Of a stretch of 64,000 nucleotides of DNA, positions 8,342 through 17,761 are shown piece by piece (within the stretch, counting starts at the first letter, position 1; every line of letters begins with the position of its first letter). Location of the stretch: positions 124,001 through 188,000 of the forward strand of contig NZ_AP022560.1 of NCBI RefSeq assembly GCF_010726085.1, written 5' to 3'. The notes under the pieces were generated by a model. That model searched no databases and had not been told where the DNA came from. It worked only from the letters and a program-made list of their open reading frames with translations. The position numbers were made by a program, and so were the translations under genes. The stretch comes from Mycolicibacterium moriokaense (lineage in GTDB: Bacteria; Actinomycetota; Actinomycetes; Mycobacteriales; Mycobacteriaceae).

Positions 8342-9781
8342 TTACTGCAGGTATATCGACTTGAGCTCGTAATAGGCCGCTAATCCCTCAGGACCGAGCT
8401 CGCGGCCCACCCCGCTGCCTTTGAAGCCGCCGAAGGGCGCACCCAGGTCGAGGTCGTAGAAGTTGACCCCGATGCTGCCCGTCTCCACGCGCCGCGCGAT
8501 GTCGAGGCCCTTCTCCTTGTCAGACGTCCAGACACTGCCGCCGAGCCCGTAATCGGAATCGTTGGCGATGCTGACGGCTTGATCCACATCGTCATAGGGG
8601 ATCACGGCCAGCACAGGACCGAAGATCTCTTCTCTTGCTATCCGGCTCGAATTGTCGACATCACTGAAAACCGTTGGCCTGACGAACCATCCGGCGGCTT
8701 GTTCCGGCCGACTGCCGCCGGCGACCAACGTCGCGCCGCCCGCCTTGCCCATTTCGATGTAGGACTCCACGCGGTCACGTTGCCGTCGAGATACCAGGGG
8801 CCCGATGAAGGTCGTTGGGTCGAATGGATCTCCGACGGTTAACGATGACGCCATCGCGGCGACCGCGTCTACCACCTCGCCATAACGCGACCGCGGCGCG
8901 AGTATCCGGGTCGAAAGATGGCACGTTTGGCCGTTGTTGAGCATGGAGACGGTGGCCAGCCCGGCCGCTGTGGCCGCAACATCTGCGTCGTCAAGCACGA
9001 TCGCTGCCGACTTGCCACCGAGTTCGAGCGTCGCCGGCCTCAACAGCCGTCCGCAAATTTCACCGATGGCGCGCCCGGCAGCCGTCGAACCGGTGAATGC
9101 GACCTTTTGAACACCGGGATGCGAGACCAGATACTCCCCGATCTCCGCGCCTCCGGTGACGACGTTGACCACGCCCGGCGGCAGCCCGGCCCGCTGAACT
9201 GCCGCAGCCAGTTCAAGCGCATCCACGGTGGTTTCGGGCGCCGGTTTGAGTACCACGGTGCAGCCCGCTGCGAGCGCCGGTGCCAACTTGAACATCGTCA
9301 ACGCTTGCGGGTAGTTCCACGGAACGATAGCGGCCACGACGCCCACTGGCTCGCGCCTTACCACGGTTTCTCCGTCACCAACGAGCCGGGGACGCCGCTC
9401 CTCCACCGGTGACTGGGCTGCCAGGGCGGCGTAGTAGCGCAGAATGCCGACCGGGCCAGCGCCCTCCGCGGGGCCGGCGATCACGATCGGCATCCCGTTC
9501 TGCGCTGACGTTAGCGACGCACGTTCGGCGGCGTTGGCTTCCAGTTCGTCGGCCAGGCGCATCAAGATGGCGGAACGTCCTTCGGCGCCGATATCTCGCC
9601 AGTCAGATGCATTCAGTGCACGCGTGGCTGCTGTCACGGCAGCGTCGACGTCGCCGGTGGCTGCCTTCGGTACCTCACAAATTTGTTGTTCGGTGATGGG
9701 TGAGATGACCGGAATGGGTTCAGCGTCAGACGGTTTGTGCCACTGGCCGTCCAGGTACAGATCGGTGTACTGGTATTTCAC
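8342..9781 (-). CDS. NAD(P)-dependent aldehyde dehydrogenase
   Basis: A full-length 479-residue ALDH. The NAD-binding segment reads AAIVPWNYPQALTMFKLAPA and VAFTGSTAAGR; the general base is in LELGGKS and the nucleophile in NNGQTCHLSTR; the C-terminal EEIFGPVLAVIPYDD and GGFKGSGVGRE motifs are intact. It oxidises an aldehyde to a carboxylic acid. In this neighbourhood the likely job is to turn a P450/alcohol-derived aldehyde into the acid that the adjacent FadD ligases activate. The first gene of its leftward unit appears to be the phosphotransferase 140 bases upstream. Confidence 0.9.
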   Translation of the reverse strand: MKYQYTDLYLDGQWHKPSDAEPIPVISPITEQQICEVPKAATGDVDAAVTAATRALNASDWRDIGAEGRSAILMRLADELEANAAERASLTSAQNGMPIVIAGPAEGAGPVGILRYYAALAAQSPVEERRPRLVGDGETVVRREPVGVVAAIVPWNYPQALTMFKLAPALAAGCTVVLKPAPETTVDALELAAAVQRAGLPPGVVNVVTGGAEIGEYLVSHPGVQKVAFTGSTAAGRAIGEICGRLLRPATLELGGKSAAIVLDDADVAATAAGLATVSMLNNGQTCHLSTRILAPRSRYGEVVDAVAAMASSLTVGDPFDPTTFIGPLVSRRQRDRVESYIEMGKAGGATLVAGGSRPEQAAGWFVRPTVFSDVDNSSRIAREEIFGPVLAVIPYDDVDQAVSIANDSDYGLGGSVWTSDKEKGLDIARRVETGSIGVNFYDLDLGAPFGGFKGSGVGRELGPEGLAAYYELKSIYLQ

Positions 9782-9808
9782 ATTGAATCCTTTCGAAACG
9801 TTTCTGCA

Positions 9809-9904
9809 TCAGGCCATGAGAACGGGTGTGATGGCGTCTCCGCGTAAACTCGCCTGCTCTGCTTCATCGAGCTCGTGGAGCGGATAAGCGGCCTTGATCC
9901 ACAT
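9809..9904 (-). CDS. possible 31-residue ORF between two genes
   Basis: Between the phosphotransferase stop and the ALDH start a short frame reads MWIKAAYPLHELDEAEQASL and ends PVLMA. It is in the same direction as both neighbours, which fits a small coupled gene or the C-terminal scrap of a dehydrogenase. There is no clear ribosome site. I cannot assign a function. Confidence 0.2.
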   Translation of the reverse strand: MWIKAAYPLHELDEAEQASLRGDAITPVLMA

Positions 9905-9923
9905 CGTCTTTCGCTCGTTCCGC

Positions 9924-11069
9924 TTACCGAAGCTCGAGCACGTCATGGTCGTCGATGGCGGTCAGGATGCGTCGCAACATCTCTGCCGACACCTCGGCGG
10001 GTTGCATGTGCGGCATGAACTTCGGAGGGTTGAGCGTGGTCGTCCACATCGCCAGTGCCCCGGGCAGCTGGCTGCGGTACAAACCCCAAGCATGCTCGCG
10101 TGAGGGCGCTGCACCGCCCAGCCCGGAAAACTGCTCGAGATAAGTGTCGATCAGCGCGCCTTCCCAATCCCGCCGCTGCTCGATGGTCAGCGCCGACGAC
10201 AGCGCGTATGACAGGTCGCGCGACCAGTGTCCTACTGACACACATTGCCAATCGCAGAGTCCCATGTTGCCGTCACCCGTGATGTACCAATTTCCGAGAT
10301 GGGTGTCACCGTGGAGAAGGGTGCGGGGCAACCGTGCATGTGCGTCGACAGATGCTTCGAATTTCGACCATAAAAGTTCACCGCGCCCGACCAGCCGGCG
10401 TGGTGTCAGCCCCAATTCGTCTGCACGGCGTTGGCCCCGCAGATGATACTTGCGAACCATCGAGATTGAGCCGGCCTCGTGCCACCATGTTGGGTATGTT
10501 CGCAACCACGCCGGCTTCTGCCGGGTGACCACATCAAGGTTGGCGCCTGCGGCATGCAGCCGAGCGAGTTGCCCGACGATCTCGTCGGCCTGTTCGCGCG
10601 AGATGCATGTCGTCGGGGTACAGAAGGTTGCAGCACGGGTAGCCGCCAGGTCTTCGAGAAGGTGCACTGTGCGGCATGAGTAGCGTTCGAATGCGCTGTA
10701 ATAGCCGTACGGCGCCTCAAGCTCGAGCTTGAAGCGCAACTCGTTGTAGAACCCGGCTTCGGTGGGGGCGGTGCCTGAGAGTCCGTTACCGATTCGAGTG
10801 ACGAACGTAGGGGCGCTCTTGATGAAGAGCGTGGCCGGCAAATCGTCGGATTCAGTGATTGCGCTGTAACGCAGGTGCATTCGCGCGCGAACCGACGTGC
10901 CTGCTGAGTGACGTTCGATTGAGACCGATTCGATCCGCCTCCCACCGAGCTTCGGCTGCAGCACGCGGTTGAGCCACGCCGGAGTGATCTGCTCGACGCG
11001 GCCAGGCACGGCCGCGTCTGCCGATACCGGCGTTCTTCGCAAGCCATCCACAACCGTGCACGCCGCCAT
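9924..11069 (-). CDS. phosphotransferase of the aminoglycoside/ecdysteroid-kinase-like fold
   Basis: The protein has the APH/CHK-type kinase signature: LLHGDTHLGNWYI (catalytic Asp and Asn) and GLCDWQCVSVGHW (metal-binding Asp) in the C-terminal half, and a Lys in LFIKSAPTF as the likely ATP-binding lysine. Related proteins in mycobacteria are annotated only as phosphotransferases and often sit in lipid or steroid clusters; the phosphate acceptor is unknown. The frame is open up to 11,237, but the residues before MAACTVVDG look non-native, so I place the start at 11,069 without a strong ribosome site to prove it. It faces the fadD gene across a short divergent region. Confidence 0.75.
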   Translation of the reverse strand: MAACTVVDGLRRTPVSADAAVPGRVEQITPAWLNRVLQPKLGGRRIESVSIERHSAGTSVRARMHLRYSAITESDDLPATLFIKSAPTFVTRIGNGLSGTAPTEAGFYNELRFKLELEAPYGYYSAFERYSCRTVHLLEDLAATRAATFCTPTTCISREQADEIVGQLARLHAAGANLDVVTRQKPAWLRTYPTWWHEAGSISMVRKYHLRGQRRADELGLTPRRLVGRGELLWSKFEASVDAHARLPRTLLHGDTHLGNWYITGDGNMGLCDWQCVSVGHWSRDLSYALSSALTIEQRRDWEGALIDTYLEQFSGLGGAAPSREHAWGLYRSQLPGALAMWTTTLNPPKFMPHMQPAEVSAEMLRRILTAIDDHDVLELR

Positions 11070-11343
11070 CGGCGCCAGCGAACCCAGAATCTGTAGTCCG
11101 CGCCCGGCTGAGGGTGGACCGCCAATCGTCGGCGGCACTGGGTGGCCACTTTCGGCCCGACCAGTACTCGTCCTCGTCATGATCGAGAACCAGTGAGTCC
11201 TCGACGAGTCGATCGGCTTCCAAACAGAATCACGCACCGATACTAGAGCATAGTCCGTATCGCGCTATCATAAATTCCGATTTTGAAGAGGACCACCGTC
11301 GCGTTGCCGCTGGGGTCAATACGCGGCGGACCTCGATCACGAA

Positions 11344-13020
11344 GTGGGGATCGCCGTGCGCATGCACTTTGCCGACATCTGGGAGTCGATCGCGCTTGCC
11401 AGGCCCGACGCACCTGCTGTGATCCAAGGCGATCGCCTGCTCAGCTGGCGTGACTACGAGCGCCGCGCGGCCCGCTTTGCCGGGTTGCTTGAGCAACGCG
11501 GTGTCGGGACCGAGGCGAAGGTCGCCATACTGCTCCACAATTGCCCTGAATACCTCGAAACCCAGTTCGGCGCGCTCAAGGCGCGTGCGGTGCCGGTCAA
11601 TGTCAACTACCGCTATTGCCCCGGCGAACTCGTGCAGTTGCTCGAGAATGCCGACGCGGAGGTGCTGGTCTATCACTCGAGCCTGGCCGAACGGGTCCGA
11701 CCGGCGATCGCGCGGCTTCCCGATCTGCGCCTCCTCCTCGAGGTGAACGACACCGAGGTCGATGACAGCACCGCCCAACACGCCCCGTCGGTGCCCGGTG
11801 CACTCACTTACGAGTCAGCCCTGGCTGGCGCGGCACCCCAACCTGTGATCGCGCGCTTCGAGGACGACCTCTACATGCTCTATACCGGCGGCACCACAGG
11901 GTTACCCAAGGGGGTGATGTATGACATCGGCGACATGACCCGCACGTTTCTCAACGGTGGGGCTACTTTGTACGCGCAAAGCTCGGCCACCGATCCGATT
12001 GTGACCGCACCGCATGCCCTTGTGACGGCTGAGCGGCACTACGCGAACGCGACTCTCGCGTGTCCACCACTGATGCACGGCGCAGGAATGTGGATCGCGG
12101 CAATGACGCCGCACCTCTTCGGTGCCCCGGTCGTGCTCCTGCCGAACCGCAGCTTCGACGGAAAGGCTTTTCTGCACACCGTCGCCGAACAGCGCGTCGC
12201 GGTGGCCGTTATCGTTGGCGACGCTTTCGGACGGCCGATCGTCGACGCGCTAGATGCCTATCCTCCCGGCCTCGATCCGTTGGAACTGAGCAGCCTTCAG
12301 GTGATCGTATCGAGCGGGGCGATGCTGTCCGACGGTGTCAAGGACCGCCTAATCGAGCATCTCCCCGAGCTGACCGTGCTTGACATGCTCGGTTCCAGCG
12401 AGGGATCGATGGGTCGTTCAGTCGCGAGGCGCGGCCTCAGTCCCGGCGCCGCCCGGTTTGTTCCAAATCCTGGTGTGCGCGTTGTACGACAGGACGGCAG
12501 TGAGGTAACGCCAGGGTCCGGCGAGGTCGGCACCGTCGCCATAGCGGACACGATGGTTCCGCGCGGCTACTACAAGGACCCCGAGCGCAGTGCGCGAGCC
12601 TTCCCGGTGATAGACGGCGTGCGGCATTCCCTGCCCGGCGACATGGCGACGGTGGACGCCGATGGCTCGGTGCGACTGCTGGGGCGAGGCAATGCCTGCA
12701 TCAACACCGGGGGCGAGAAGGTGTATCCCGAAGAGGTCGAACAGGCGATCAAAGCTCATCCCTCCGTGGCCGACAGTTTGGTGTTCGGCGTTGAAGACGA
12801 ACTGCTCGGCCAACGTGTTGTGGCGATCGTCGAGTTCACACCTGGTGCCGAACCTCCGCCTGACGAGGCGGTCATCGGCGGTGTCCGCGACCGCTTGTCG
12901 AGGTACAAGGCGCCGCGCGAGATCCGCCGCGTCGCCCGCGTACCGCGCACTCCTTCTGGGAAAGCGGACTACAACCTCGCGCGCCAGCTGTTCCTTCAGA
13001 GCGAGGTTCCATCGCTCTGA
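11344..13020 (+). CDS. acyl-CoA ligase, FadD19-like
   Basis: A 558-residue ANL-superfamily acyl-CoA synthetase. The P-loop reads YTGGTTGLPKGVMYD, the A5 region LGSSEGSMG, and the hinge and late motifs LLGRGNACINTGGEKVYPEE and SRYKAPREI, with the catalytic Lys in TPSGKADYN. The INTGGEKVYPEEVE form with a long insert after the P-loop is typical of the mycobacterial FadD19/FadD17 group, which activates steroid and branched side-chain acids. Starts at 11,356 (GTG) or 11,362 (ATG) are also possible. The 3' end overlaps the convergent Lrp gene by 25 bases. Substrate is inferred only from family and neighbours. Confidence 0.85.
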   Translation: MGIAVRMHFADIWESIALARPDAPAVIQGDRLLSWRDYERRAARFAGLLEQRGVGTEAKVAILLHNCPEYLETQFGALKARAVPVNVNYRYCPGELVQLLENADAEVLVYHSSLAERVRPAIARLPDLRLLLEVNDTEVDDSTAQHAPSVPGALTYESALAGAAPQPVIARFEDDLYMLYTGGTTGLPKGVMYDIGDMTRTFLNGGATLYAQSSATDPIVTAPHALVTAERHYANATLACPPLMHGAGMWIAAMTPHLFGAPVVLLPNRSFDGKAFLHTVAEQRVAVAVIVGDAFGRPIVDALDAYPPGLDPLELSSLQVIVSSGAMLSDGVKDRLIEHLPELTVLDMLGSSEGSMGRSVARRGLSPGAARFVPNPGVRVVRQDGSEVTPGSGEVGTVAIADTMVPRGYYKDPERSARAFPVIDGVRHSLPGDMATVDADGSVRLLGRGNACINTGGEKVYPEEVEQAIKAHPSVADSLVFGVEDELLGQRVVAIVEFTPGAEPPPDEAVIGGVRDRLSRYKAPREIRRVARVPRTPSGKADYNLARQLFLQSEVPSL

Positions 13021-13985
13021 ACGCCTGGCGACGACACGTCGAGGCGGGCCAGGTGATTCCGGTGCAGTCCAACCTCGGTGAGGTACGCGATCGCCACGTC
13101 TCGCACACCGTCGACAGCGGACAACTCCGAGACGAAATCGCTGAGCTCGTGCACAGCTCTGCCGCCGATCTGCAGCACCAGATCGGCCAGCCCTACCGTC
13201 TGCATGCAGGTGGTCACCAGCCTCCGCCCGACAAGCGGCCTCACTGCTCTATCGTCATCAATAACGACGAACACCATGGCGAACAGCTGCCGCTCGCCAG
13301 CGCCGACCGGATCGACACCCGCCACCAGCCGCATTAAGCCGGCCTGCTCCAATCTCCGAATGCGGCTTCGCACGGTCGCATCACTCATGCCGAGCCTGCG
13401 CGCAATCTCCCTATTGGATTCGTGGCCGGCGACCGCCAACTGCGAAATCAGGGCGCAATCGAGTTCGTCGAGTGCCGGGCGCGGCGCAGGCAGATCCTCG
13501 GGTGACCATGCCTGGATCGGCAATGTGAGACTGTGCATATCGTAAGCCAGTGCACCGGTCACGACGTCGACTCCGAGCAACCGCACGTTGTCGACGCCGC
13601 CAAGAGCAGACTGCAGGACGGCGCGGATATCAGCCAAGTGGACTCCGAGTATCGCCACCACGAGATCGCATGCGCCCATGGCGGCAGCGACGAACTGGAT
13701 TGACGGCAGAGCCAGAAAACGCTTCGTCAGGGTATCAATGCCCGTCTGAGGTGCCTTGATGCGAACGATCGCACCGGCACCGTACCCTGCCAGCTGCGAG
13801 TCGATCATAACCGTCGTCGCCAATACGTTGGTCTCGCGCAGCCTTCGCAGCCGAGCGGTGACAGTTTCGTCGGTAACCCCCACCCGCGCGGCGAGGCTGC
13901 GCACAGTTATGCGGGGCTCGCTCATCAGCGCCTCGCACAGTAAGCGATCTACGTCATCGAGATGCTGTCGCGGGCGGCGCACCAT
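12996..13985 (-). CDS. Lrp/AsnC-family regulator with two repeats
   Basis: A 329-residue regulator made of two tandem Lrp units. The first helix-turn-helix is ITVRSLAARVGVTDETVTAR and the second NREIARRLGMSDATVRSRI near residue 190; each is followed by an alpha/beta ligand-binding-like domain. Double-length members are common in mycobacteria, and a second copy sits at 26.7-27.7 kb, so the two probably bracket one regulon. It is divergent from the SDR at 14,247, and the 260 bases between them are the likely operator region. Ligand unknown. Confidence 0.85.
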   Translation of the reverse strand: MVRRPRQHLDDVDRLLCEALMSEPRITVRSLAARVGVTDETVTARLRRLRETNVLATTVMIDSQLAGYGAGAIVRIKAPQTGIDTLTKRFLALPSIQFVAAAMGACDLVVAILGVHLADIRAVLQSALGGVDNVRLLGVDVVTGALAYDMHSLTLPIQAWSPEDLPAPRPALDELDCALISQLAVAGHESNREIARRLGMSDATVRSRIRRLEQAGLMRLVAGVDPVGAGERQLFAMVFVVIDDDRAVRPLVGRRLVTTCMQTVGLADLVLQIGGRAVHELSDFVSELSAVDGVRDVAIAYLTEVGLHRNHLARLDVSSPGVQSDGTSL

Positions 13986-14246
13986 GGCAGAACGCTACCC
14001 GACCCCAGCCGAAAGACAGCACCGCAGGCATGCACGTAGCGCGGCTGCCGAAGCTCCCGCCATATCGATGTCCTCTCGGTCGACATCGCCCTGATGCTGC
14101 CCTCGCAATAGCTGCATCCGGGGCGGCTACGTTCTGAAGATACAGCTGACTAGTATGGTGGGATCGCTACAAGGCAGGATTTGCGAGGGCAAAAACCGTG
14201 TATTGCGCGTGCGTCCTGTCGAGCGAAGACTGATACGGAGGGATCG

Positions 14247-15044
14247 ATGGTTGATGCGCCGTCCAGCCTGCCGGAAATGACCGGCTCGGTGCTGAGCCTG
14301 TTCCGGCTGGACGGGCGGGTGGCGTTGATTACCGGTGCCAGTTCGGGCCTCGGAGTGGGTTTCGCGACGACATTAGCCGAGGCAGGAGCCGACGTAGCGC
14401 TTGCCGCTCGTCGGGCTGACGACCTCGAGCGAACCGCGTCCGGGGTTCGCGAATACGGGCGGAGGGCGATCACGATCCAGATGGATGTTTGTGACCCGGA
14501 AGCGTGCGCATCGGCTGCTGACCGAACCATCGCCGAGTTCGGACGATTGGACATTCTTATCAACAACGCCGGGACGAACGAGGTCGGGCCTGCGCTTAAG
14601 CAGGACGTAGCCGAGTTCCGCCGAGTCATCGAGGTCAATCTCATCGGTGCCTATCAGATGGCAACCGCCTGCGCTCGGCTCATGGGTCCGGGCAGCAGCA
14701 TCGTCAACATCGCCAGTGTCTACGGCCTGGTGCCGTCGCACCTGCCCCAGGCCGCATACTCAGCCAGTAAGGCCGGAATGATCGGTTTGACGCGCGATCT
14801 CGCTCACCAATGGACTAGCCGAAACGGCATTCGGGTCAATGCACTGGCGCCCGGATTCGTCAAGACGGAGATGACCGCGGAGATGAGTCAGGATGCTTTG
14901 AACCGGGCGCTGAGTCCGGCGGCGACACCGCGCATGGCCAGCCACCGCGAGATAGACGCGGCGATGTTGTTCCTCGCCTCCCCCGCCTCGAGCTACATCA
15001 CGGCAGCGACGCTCGCCGTAGACGGCGGTATGTCCGGCCACTGA
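14247..15044 (+). CDS. short-chain dehydrogenase/reductase
   Basis: I chose the ATG at 14,247 because GGAGGG lies 7 bases upstream. The 265-residue protein has the cofactor motif TGASSGLG, NNAG in LDILINNAGTNE, the catalytic Ser in IASVYGL and Tyr-Lys in AAYSASKAGM, and the usual SDR C-terminus AVDGGMSGH. It would oxidise or reduce a hydroxyl/keto group with NAD(P). It converges on the DUF35/Ltp pair. In a side-chain pathway it could act on a 3-hydroxyacyl-CoA or a ring alcohol; the sequence does not decide. Confidence 0.88.
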   Translation: MVDAPSSLPEMTGSVLSLFRLDGRVALITGASSGLGVGFATTLAEAGADVALAARRADDLERTASGVREYGRRAITIQMDVCDPEACASAADRTIAEFGRLDILINNAGTNEVGPALKQDVAEFRRVIEVNLIGAYQMATACARLMGPGSSIVNIASVYGLVPSHLPQAAYSASKAGMIGLTRDLAHQWTSRNGIRVNALAPGFVKTEMTAEMSQDALNRALSPAATPRMASHREIDAAMLFLASPASSYITAATLAVDGGMSGH

Positions 15045-15048
15045 CTCA

Positions 15049-15471
15049 TCACTCGGCACTGACTTCCACCGGCTCGAACACGGGCACGACTTCTCCGGGA
15101 TCCTCATCGGAGCCGGTCGGCTCGTATCGGACACGGACCTTCATACCTGCGGTCAGGTGCTCAGTAGTCCCGATCAAGCGAACAATCAGCCAGGGTCCTT
15201 CGGTCAATTCGACGAGGGCACTGATATAGGGCACCGAATCGGCCAACGCCGGACGAGGCGCCTTATGCACGACGACCCAGCTGACCAACGTCCCTTCACC
15301 CGACACGATCACCGGCTCCAATACTGCGAGCGGATCGTCGGGGTCGATGATTGCCTGGGGACCCAGTATCACCCCAGACGGGCTGCGAACCATCTGCAGC
15401 TGCTTGCGGCGAGCGGCATCGAAGAAGCCAGCCGACGCATCATCGCGCTTAACCGTCGGGTAGGCGTTCAC
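15049..15471 (-). CDS. DUF35 OB-fold protein, partner of the Ltp-type aldolase
   Basis: A 140-residue DUF35 protein with the acyl-CoA-associated OB-fold (GTLVSWVVVHKAPRP, YISALVELTEGPWLIVRLIG, GMKVRVRYEPT). In steroid catabolism such proteins (ChsH2 C-terminus and relatives) bind Ltp2-type thiolase-like enzymes and form the aldolase that releases a side-chain fragment. The stop of the upstream Ltp gene overlaps its start by 4 bases. Odd: the N-terminal rubredoxin-like zinc ribbon has no cysteines here, where the family usually has four, so this copy probably does not bind zinc. Confidence 0.8.
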   Translation of the reverse strand: MNAYPTVKRDDASAGFFDAARRKQLQMVRSPSGVILGPQAIIDPDDPLAVLEPVIVSGEGTLVSWVVVHKAPRPALADSVPYISALVELTEGPWLIVRLIGTTEHLTAGMKVRVRYEPTGSDEDPGEVVPVFEPVEVSAE

Positions 15472-16664
15472 GCGGCGAGCCTCTGGTGCGGACTGAGCAC
15501 CAAGGTCGAATGGTGTTCGAGAATGCCTCCGTTACCGCTTACGAGCACGACGTCATTGCGCTCAGCTTGACGATCGCCGCCGGCGTTCCGGGCTTGGATG
15601 ATGGCCTCGGACAGCGGAGTGAAACCCCACATATAGTAGGAGGAGAGCTGCCCGCCTCCGGTATTGCAGGCGAGCTCGCCGCCCGGGGCCAGCCGGCCGT
15701 CCGAGACGAAATCGCCGCCTTCACCCTTCGCGCAGAACCCGTAATCCTCGAGCGAGACCAGCACGGTATATGTGTAGCAATCGTAGAGCTCGGCAACATC
15801 GACGTCAGCGGCCGTGATGCCGGCCATGCCCATGGCCTGCCGGCCGGAGCGAACAGCGGGTGTCACAAGCCCCCATTCCGAACCGGCGTGCATCCGCCGT
15901 GGTTCATGAGCCTGCCCATAACCCCACACGTGCACCGCAGGTTGCGCTAGAGCGGCCGCTCTGTCGGCCGAGGTCACCACCACGGCGATCGCACCGTTGC
16001 TGACTAAGCAACAGTCAAGTAAGTGCAGAGGTTCGGCGATCCAGCGTGAGGCCTGATGATCGTCCAGGGCAATGGGCTCGCGTAGCTGCGCCAGCGGATT
16101 GCGACTCGCCCAAGCCCGCTGTGCCACCGCGATTGCGCCCAAATGCGATGACGTTGTGCCATAACGTTGCATGTGCCGCTGGGCGCACAATGCGTACAGG
16201 ATGTTAGGGCTGACCGCGCCTGACACCAGCGACCAGCCAGCAAATCCTCGGCTAGCTCTTTCCATGCGCCCCTTACTTGCCGCGTGTACCCACGAGGTTC
16301 CTGCGTTCTCTCGCGGCTTCAGCGGCGTGTCGGCGAAGACGCACGTCACCGCAGTGGCGTCACCGGCTGCTATCGCCTGGGCGGCTTGAGCAATCATCAC
16401 GCAGGCAGTCGCGCCGAAAGCCCTGACTTCGTTGAGCACTGACAACTCGTGCAGGCCCAGGACAGCTGCAAGCCCGATGCTGATGTCATTTGTCACGCCT
16501 GGCGACACGAGCAGACCGTCGATCTCGCTCATAGACATTCCAGCGTCTGCGATAGCACGCTGGACCGCCTCGGCGGCCAACTTCGTGGCCGATCGTCCGT
16601 AGACCTTGCCCAACTCGGTCATCCCCAGTCCGACGATCGCGGCGCTACGAGCCCCACCTCCCAC
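15468..16664 (-). CDS. thiolase-like aldolase, Ltp2 type
   Basis: The start is taken as GTG at 16,664 (GGGARSAAIVGLGMTEL); the longer open frame upstream is not native. The 398-residue protein is thiolase-fold but lacks the normal nucleophilic Cys motif and carries Ltp-type signatures: AFGATACVMIAQAAQAI, AELYDCYTYTVLVSLED (the tyrosines used by Ltp2 aldolases) and CNTGGGQLSSYYMWG. With the DUF35 subunit downstream it should perform retro-aldol cleavage of a 3-hydroxy side-chain CoA thioester rather than thiolysis. It is divergent from the hydratase and dehydrogenase genes that would supply its substrate. Confidence 0.85.
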   Translation of the reverse strand: MGGGARSAAIVGLGMTELGKVYGRSATKLAAEAVQRAIADAGMSMSEIDGLLVSPGVTNDISIGLAAVLGLHELSVLNEVRAFGATACVMIAQAAQAIAAGDATAVTCVFADTPLKPRENAGTSWVHAASKGRMERASRGFAGWSLVSGAVSPNILYALCAQRHMQRYGTTSSHLGAIAVAQRAWASRNPLAQLREPIALDDHQASRWIAEPLHLLDCCLVSNGAIAVVVTSADRAAALAQPAVHVWGYGQAHEPRRMHAGSEWGLVTPAVRSGRQAMGMAGITAADVDVAELYDCYTYTVLVSLEDYGFCAKGEGGDFVSDGRLAPGGELACNTGGGQLSSYYMWGFTPLSEAIIQARNAGGDRQAERNDVVLVSGNGGILEHHSTLVLSPHQRLAA

Positions 16665-16707
16665 GTCACAACCCCTGCCTCTTTTGATGACGCAAAAACG
16701 GTATCGA

Positions 16708-16868
16708 ACGTAGCATATTCCCGGATTTGCGTAGACCGGGCGGTCCAGTGTCAACTGGGAGATAGGCCGCAGCGGCCTACGTGAACCGGCGACCGGGCTA
16801 GTACGCAGTACGGCCTTGTTGTCCCTACTAAAGTCGACTTTGCGTAGCCTACCTCCAATATGCTACGT
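16708..16868. promoter_or_regulatory. divergent promoter region with inverted operator-like repeats
   Basis: The 326 bases between the Ltp gene (start 16,664) and the hydratase (start 16,991) contain two perfect inverted copies of ACGTAGCATATT (16,708-16,719 and, reversed, 16,857-16,868), two direct copies of TTTGCGTAG (16,726 and 16,839) and a 17-base dyad TAGGCCGCAGCGGCCTA at 16,763-16,779. The symmetric placement, one block near each gene, fits a regulator controlling both transcripts. Protein unknown; the local Lrp or TetR regulators are candidates. Confidence 0.5.
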
Positions 16869-16990
16869 ACGTTGGCATGGCGGTCCCTTTGGGCGGACTC
16901 GTTGCCGTCGCGCGGTTGAACTAGGGCGATGAGTGACCCTGGCCGCCCGTGGCCGGCTGGTGTGGCGGGTCCAGGCAAAAGGAGAGTGGG

Positions 16991-17761
16991 ATGGGTTCTT
17001 TGATCCGCCGAGACGATGACGACGGCTGGACGACGTTGTGGCTCAACCGGCCTGACAAACTGAATGCGCTGACCGTGGAATTGTTCGGCGAGCTGGCAGA
17101 CCATGTCGACGCGCTGTATCGAGACAACTCGATACGGTGTGTGGTGCTGCGAGGTGCCGGTAAGTGCTTTTCTGCGGGCCACGATCTCAACGATCTCGCC
17201 GAAGGAGAAGCGACGCCAACCGCGGGCTGGCACAGCCAAATCCTGCGCCGCTTGGAAAAGCTACCCAAGCCGGTGATCGCCGCAGTCCACGGGCACTGTT
17301 ATACCGGCGCGCTCGAGGTCGCCCTAGCATGCGACTTCATCATCGCCGCCGACAATGCACAGTTCGGTGACACCCATGCCAAATGGGCGTTGACACCAGT
17401 ATGGGGGATGAGTCAACGCCTACCGCGACGCATCGGGAGAGCTGCAGCCAAGCGGCTCATGTTCACCTGTGACACGATCGACGTTAGCGAAGCGGAGCGC
17501 ATCGGGCTGTGTGAGTACGTTGTGCCCTATGCCAGCTTCGACTCCGAAATCGCAACGCTGGCAACGCGAATCGCGGCCCACTCCCCTTTCAGCCATCGAG
17601 CCAACAAGCGCTTGCTGGAAGCAACCGATGGATACACGCTGGACTCCGGACTGCAGTGGGAGGTGCTACAGACCGAGGGGGTCGGACCGGACATGCATGC
17701 CAGAATCGCAGCTTTCACTGGTCGTGGGAAGGGAAGTCGACGTGATACCCGCCGCGTTTGA
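16991..17761 (+). CDS. enoyl-CoA hydratase/isomerase
   Basis: A 256-residue crotonase. The ATG at 16,991 has AAAAGGAGAG just upstream. The oxyanion-hole segments are VVLRGAGKCFSAGHDLNDLA and VIAAVHGHCYTGALEVALACD, and the helix AKWALTPVWGMSQRLPRRIG follows. It should hydrate the 2-enoyl-CoA made by the two acyl-CoA dehydrogenases downstream, giving the 3-hydroxyacyl-CoA substrate of the aldolase. It overlaps the next gene by 20 bases and begins a rightward operon with the fadE pair. Confidence 0.88.
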   Translation: MGSLIRRDDDDGWTTLWLNRPDKLNALTVELFGELADHVDALYRDNSIRCVVLRGAGKCFSAGHDLNDLAEGEATPTAGWHSQILRRLEKLPKPVIAAVHGHCYTGALEVALACDFIIAADNAQFGDTHAKWALTPVWGMSQRLPRRIGRAAAKRLMFTCDTIDVSEAERIGLCEYVVPYASFDSEIATLATRIAAHSPFSHRANKRLLEATDGYTLDSGLQWEVLQTEGVGPDMHARIAAFTGRGKGSRRDTRRV

